Below, piece by piece: positions 5,785-8,240 of a DNA stretch of 8,240 bases. The stretch spans positions 1-8,240 of the forward strand of contig JAGKSZ010000131.1 of the NCBI GenBank assembly GCA_018991295.1, in the 5' to 3' direction. The notes below the pieces were generated by a model, which was not told where the DNA came from, did not search any database, and worked only from the letters and a program-made list of their open reading frames with translations. How positions within the stretch are numbered: position 1 is the stretch's first letter; each line of letters begins with the position of its first letter. Position numbers and translations under genes: made by a program. This DNA comes from Porphyrobacter sp. GTDB taxonomy: Bacteria > Pseudomonadota > Alphaproteobacteria > Sphingomonadales > Sphingomonadaceae.

Positions 5785-8240
5785 ATGAATTTGCGTTTCG
5801 CGCTTTGCGCCAGTGCGGCCGTTTCGGCCCTGATCGCCAACCCTGCCTTCGCGCAGGACAATGCCGCCGATGATACCGCCGTCCAGGGCGAGGAAATCAT
5901 CGTCACCGCGGTCGCCCGCGGGCAGAACCGCATCGAAAGCTCGGTCTCGGTCAGCGCCATCGGGGCAGAAGCGATCGCCAATCTGGGCGCGCCGTCTTCG
6001 GCTGATCTCATCCGCCAGATCCCCGGCATCCGTTCGGAAGCATCGGGCGGGGAAGGCAACGCCAACATCGCGGTGCGCGGCATTCCGGTGTCCACGGGCG
6101 GCGCGCGCTATATCCAGCTTCAGGAAGATGGCCTGCCGATCCTCGAATTCGGCGACATCATCTTCGGCAATGCCGACAACTTCCTGCGCGCCGATCGCAG
6201 CGTTGCCCGCGTCGAAGCGGTGCGCGGCGGTTCGGCCTCGACCTTCGCTTCCAACGCGCCGGGGGCGGTGATCAACTTCATCTCCAAGACCGGCAAGCAG
6301 GAAGGCGGCGCGATCCAGGCCAGCATCGGCCTCGATTACGAAACCTATCGCCTCGATTTCGATTACGGCGCCCCGCTGGCGGAGGATCTCTATTTCCACG
6401 TCGGCGGCTTCTATCGCACCGGCGAAGGACCGCGCGATATCGGCTATAACGGCTATGACGGCGGCCAGATCAAGGCCAACATCACCAAGGAATTCGATGG
6501 CGGCTATATCCGCTTTTCGGCCAAGTATCTGGACGATACCACGCCCACGATCCTGCCCCAGCCGGTGCGCGTGGGCGGGACCAATGGCAGCCCCAATTAT
6601 CAGGCGATCCCCGGCTTTGATCCGCGCACGGACAGCCTTTACAGCCCGTTCCTGACCCCGGCGGTGACGCTGGATGGCAACAACAATCCGGCGACCTATG
6701 ATTTCCGCGACGGGCTTTCGGTCAAGAGCCTCGCCTTCGGGATCGAAAGCGAGATCGATGTGGGCGGCGGCTGGACGCTGACCAACCGCTTCCGCTTTGC
6801 CGACAATTCGGGCGGCTTCATGTCGCCCTTCCCGGCCGGGGCCGACAGCGCGCAGGCGGTGGCCAATGCCATCGGCGGCGCGGGATCGACCATCCTGTTC
6901 GCCACCGGGCCGAACGCCGGGCAGGTTGCCAATGCGGCCACGATCGGCGGCAATGGCTTGCTCACCAATGTGGTGAACTTCAACACCCGTCTGAACAGCC
7001 TCGACAACGTCACCAATGATTTCCGCGTCAACAAGGCGTTCGATTTCGGCGGCGGCACGGCCAATTTCACCACCGGCTTTTACCTCTCGCGCCAGACCAT
7101 CGATACCGATTGGCTGTGGACGGCCCATGTGCAGACGGTGCAGGGCGATGGGCAGGCCGTGCTGGTCAATATCCGCAATGCCGCCGGCCAGCTGGTCACG
7201 CAGAACGGCACGGTCGGCTTCGGGGCGAACTTCTTCGGCAATTGCTGCCGCCGCAATTATGATGTCGATTATTCGACCTATGCGCCCTTCGCCTCGCTGT
7301 CGCTTGAGCTTGACCGCCTGACCATCGACGCCTCGATCCGCTATGATTACGGCGATGCCAGCGGGACCATCACGGGCTCCGATACCGGCTTCGGCGTGGG
7401 CGTGGGCAGCTTTGATTTTGATCGCAATGGCACGATCAGCACGGCCGAAGCCCAGACCAGCATCCTGCCGCTCGGCAATGCGCGCCCTGTCAATTACAGC
7501 TTCGATTACATGAGCTACTCGCTCGGCGCGAACTACCTTGTCAGCGATGATCTGGGGATCTTTGCCCGGATCAGCCGCGGCGGGCGCCACACGGCTGACC
7601 GTTCGCTGTTCTCGCCTGCTGTCAGCACCACCGATGGCAGCCTGCCGGGCGGCGATGCGGGCGTGGTTGCGCGGGTCGATCAGGTGGAAGCGGGCGTGAA
7701 GTACCAGTCGGGCGGCCTCGCGCTCTATGCCACCGGCTTCTACGCCGAAACCAGCGAAACCAATGTCGATATTGCCCCGCTGGTGCTGTTTGACACCACC
7801 TTCGAGGCGATCGGTCTGGAACTGGAAGGCAGCTATCGCAGCGGGCCCTTCACCCTGTCGGGCGGCGTGACCTGGACCGATGCCGAAATCAAGGATGCGC
7901 TGAACGCGGCCACCATCGGCAACACGCCGCGCCGTCAGGCTGATTTCGTCTATCAGGCGACCGCCCAGTACAACGACCGCACTTTCACGCTCGGCGCCAA
8001 CATCGTGGGCACCACGGCGAGCTTCGCGCAGGACAACAACGGACTGCGGCTCCCCGCCTTCGCGCAGGTCAACGCCTTTGCCGCGGTGCGCCCGATGGAG
8101 CGGGTGGAACCCGGCCCCAACGCCCCCACCCTCTTCAACAGCTTCGGCTCCACCGAGGCGGAGGAAGGATTGACCCCCGCCAATGGTCTTGTCCGGGCGC
8201 GGTCGATCCAGGGTCGCACTCTGCTCGCGACGGTGCGGTT
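5785..8240 (+). CDS. TonB-dependent receptor for carbohydrate uptake, MalA/SuxA-like (3' end just off window)
   Basis: Outer-membrane barrel that takes up a sugar or oligosaccharide. 818 codons are open; the last bases (ctcgcgacggtgcggtt) read LATVR plus a partial Phe/Leu codon, matching the terminal strand of such receptors, so only a few codons and the stop are probably missing. Seen: signal peptide 1-23 (cleaved at AFA|Q), TonB box around 36-42 (EEIIVTA), plug domain (about 45-170) with LQEDGLPILEFGDIIFGNAD and RVEAVRGGSASTFASNAPGAVINF, then the barrel. The plug wording is typical of receptors in LacI/MFS sugar loci of Caulobacterales and sphingomonads. Odd features: a perfect EF-hand calcium loop (Asp544-Glu555), a single vicinal pair Cys487-Cys488 with no other cysteine in the mature part, and a proline-rich stretch (about 775-782) where relatives usually have a beta strand ending in NNLFN. 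Divergent from the permease-repressor operon and probably repressed through the operators at 5685-5724. Confidence 0.92.
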   Translation, partial: MNLRFALCASAAVSALIANPAFAQDNAADDTAVQGEEIIVTAVARGQNRIESSVSVSAIGAEAIANLGAPSSADLIRQIPGIRSEASGGEGNANIAVRGIPVSTGGARYIQLQEDGLPILEFGDIIFGNADNFLRADRSVARVEAVRGGSASTFASNAPGAVINFISKTGKQEGGAIQASIGLDYETYRLDFDYGAPLAEDLYFHVGGFYRTGEGPRDIGYNGYDGGQIKANITKEFDGGYIRFSAKYLDDTTPTILPQPVRVGGTNGSPNYQAIPGFDPRTDSLYSPFLTPAVTLDGNNNPATYDFRDGLSVKSLAFGIESEIDVGGGWTLTNRFRFADNSGGFMSPFPAGADSAQAVANAIGGAGSTILFATGPNAGQVANAATIGGNGLLTNVVNFNTRLNSLDNVTNDFRVNKAFDFGGGTANFTTGFYLSRQTIDTDWLWTAHVQTVQGDGQAVLVNIRNAAGQLVTQNGTVGFGANFFGNCCRRNYDVDYSTYAPFASLSLELDRLTIDASIRYDYGDASGTITGSDTGFGVGVGSFDFDRNGTISTAEAQTSILPLGNARPVNYSFDYMSYSLGANYLVSDDLGIFARISRGGRHTADRSLFSPAVSTTDGSLPGGDAGVVARVDQVEAGVKYQSGGLALYATGFYAETSETNVDIAPLVLFDTTFEAIGLELEGSYRSGPFTLSGGVTWTDAEIKDALNAATIGNTPRRQADFVYQATAQYNDRTFTLGANIVGTTASFAQDNNGLRLPAFAQVNAFAAVRPMERVEPGPNAPTLFNSFGSTEAEEGLTPANGLVRARSIQGRTLLATVR

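Noticed and set aside
4495..7590. A 1031-codon open frame on the minus strand, opposite the sugar receptor and running into the permease gene in another frame.
   Set aside because: It is antisense to two well-supported genes, has low-complexity Ala/Ile/Asp/Arg-rich content typical of the reverse frame of GC-rich coding DNA, and shows no recognisable domain.

Overview
The window is a GC-rich stretch from what looks like an alphaproteobacterium of the sphingomonad type (Sphingomonadales, for example Erythrobacteraceae or Sphingomonadaceae). The indications are the codon use, two large TonB-dependent outer-membrane receptors within 8 kb, and a LacI/MFS/TonB-receptor sugar locus of the kind described in Caulobacter, Xanthomonas and sphingomonads. 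This assignment is inference; no marker gene is present. Both ends of the window cut through genes.

Left half (about 1-3071, minus strand): an iron-uptake unit. A siderophore-type TonB-dependent receptor (896-3010) is followed, with a one-base stop/start overlap (TGATG), by a PepSY-family inner-membrane protein (1-896, C-terminus off the window). Directly upstream of the receptor start lies a perfect 12-bp inverted repeat built from GATAAT/ATTATC half-sites, which I read as two Fur-box-like sites. The pair suggests outer-membrane import followed by periplasmic or inner-membrane handling, probably reduction, of a ferric chelate.

Right half (about 3234-8240): a carbohydrate-uptake unit. A minus-strand operon carries an SLC45/sucrose-transporter-like MFS permease (4275-5606) followed nine bases later by a LacI-family repressor (3234-4265). 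Divergent from it is a SusC/MalA-like TonB-dependent receptor (5785 to the window end), whose final strand ends at or within a few residues of base 8240. The 178-bp region between them holds two 16-bp LacI-type operators (TTGCAA-n-CG-n-TTGCAA) that are exact reverse complements of each other, placed so that one repressor could control both directions. The permease motif and general layout suggest an alpha-glucoside such as sucrose or maltose as substrate. The cytoplasmic hydrolase expected for such a locus is not in the window and may lie to the right.

Between the two units (3011-3233) are the candidate Fur-controlled promoter, a short terminator-like hairpin for the lacI operon and a nested pair of longer hairpins. 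No gap without a gene exceeds 300 bases. I saw no RNA genes, CRISPR array or insertion sequence. I did not find a clearly undescribed system. The most unusual details are a canonical EF-hand calcium loop and a lone vicinal Cys-Cys pair inside the sugar receptor, and signs that sequence quality may fall at both window ends.
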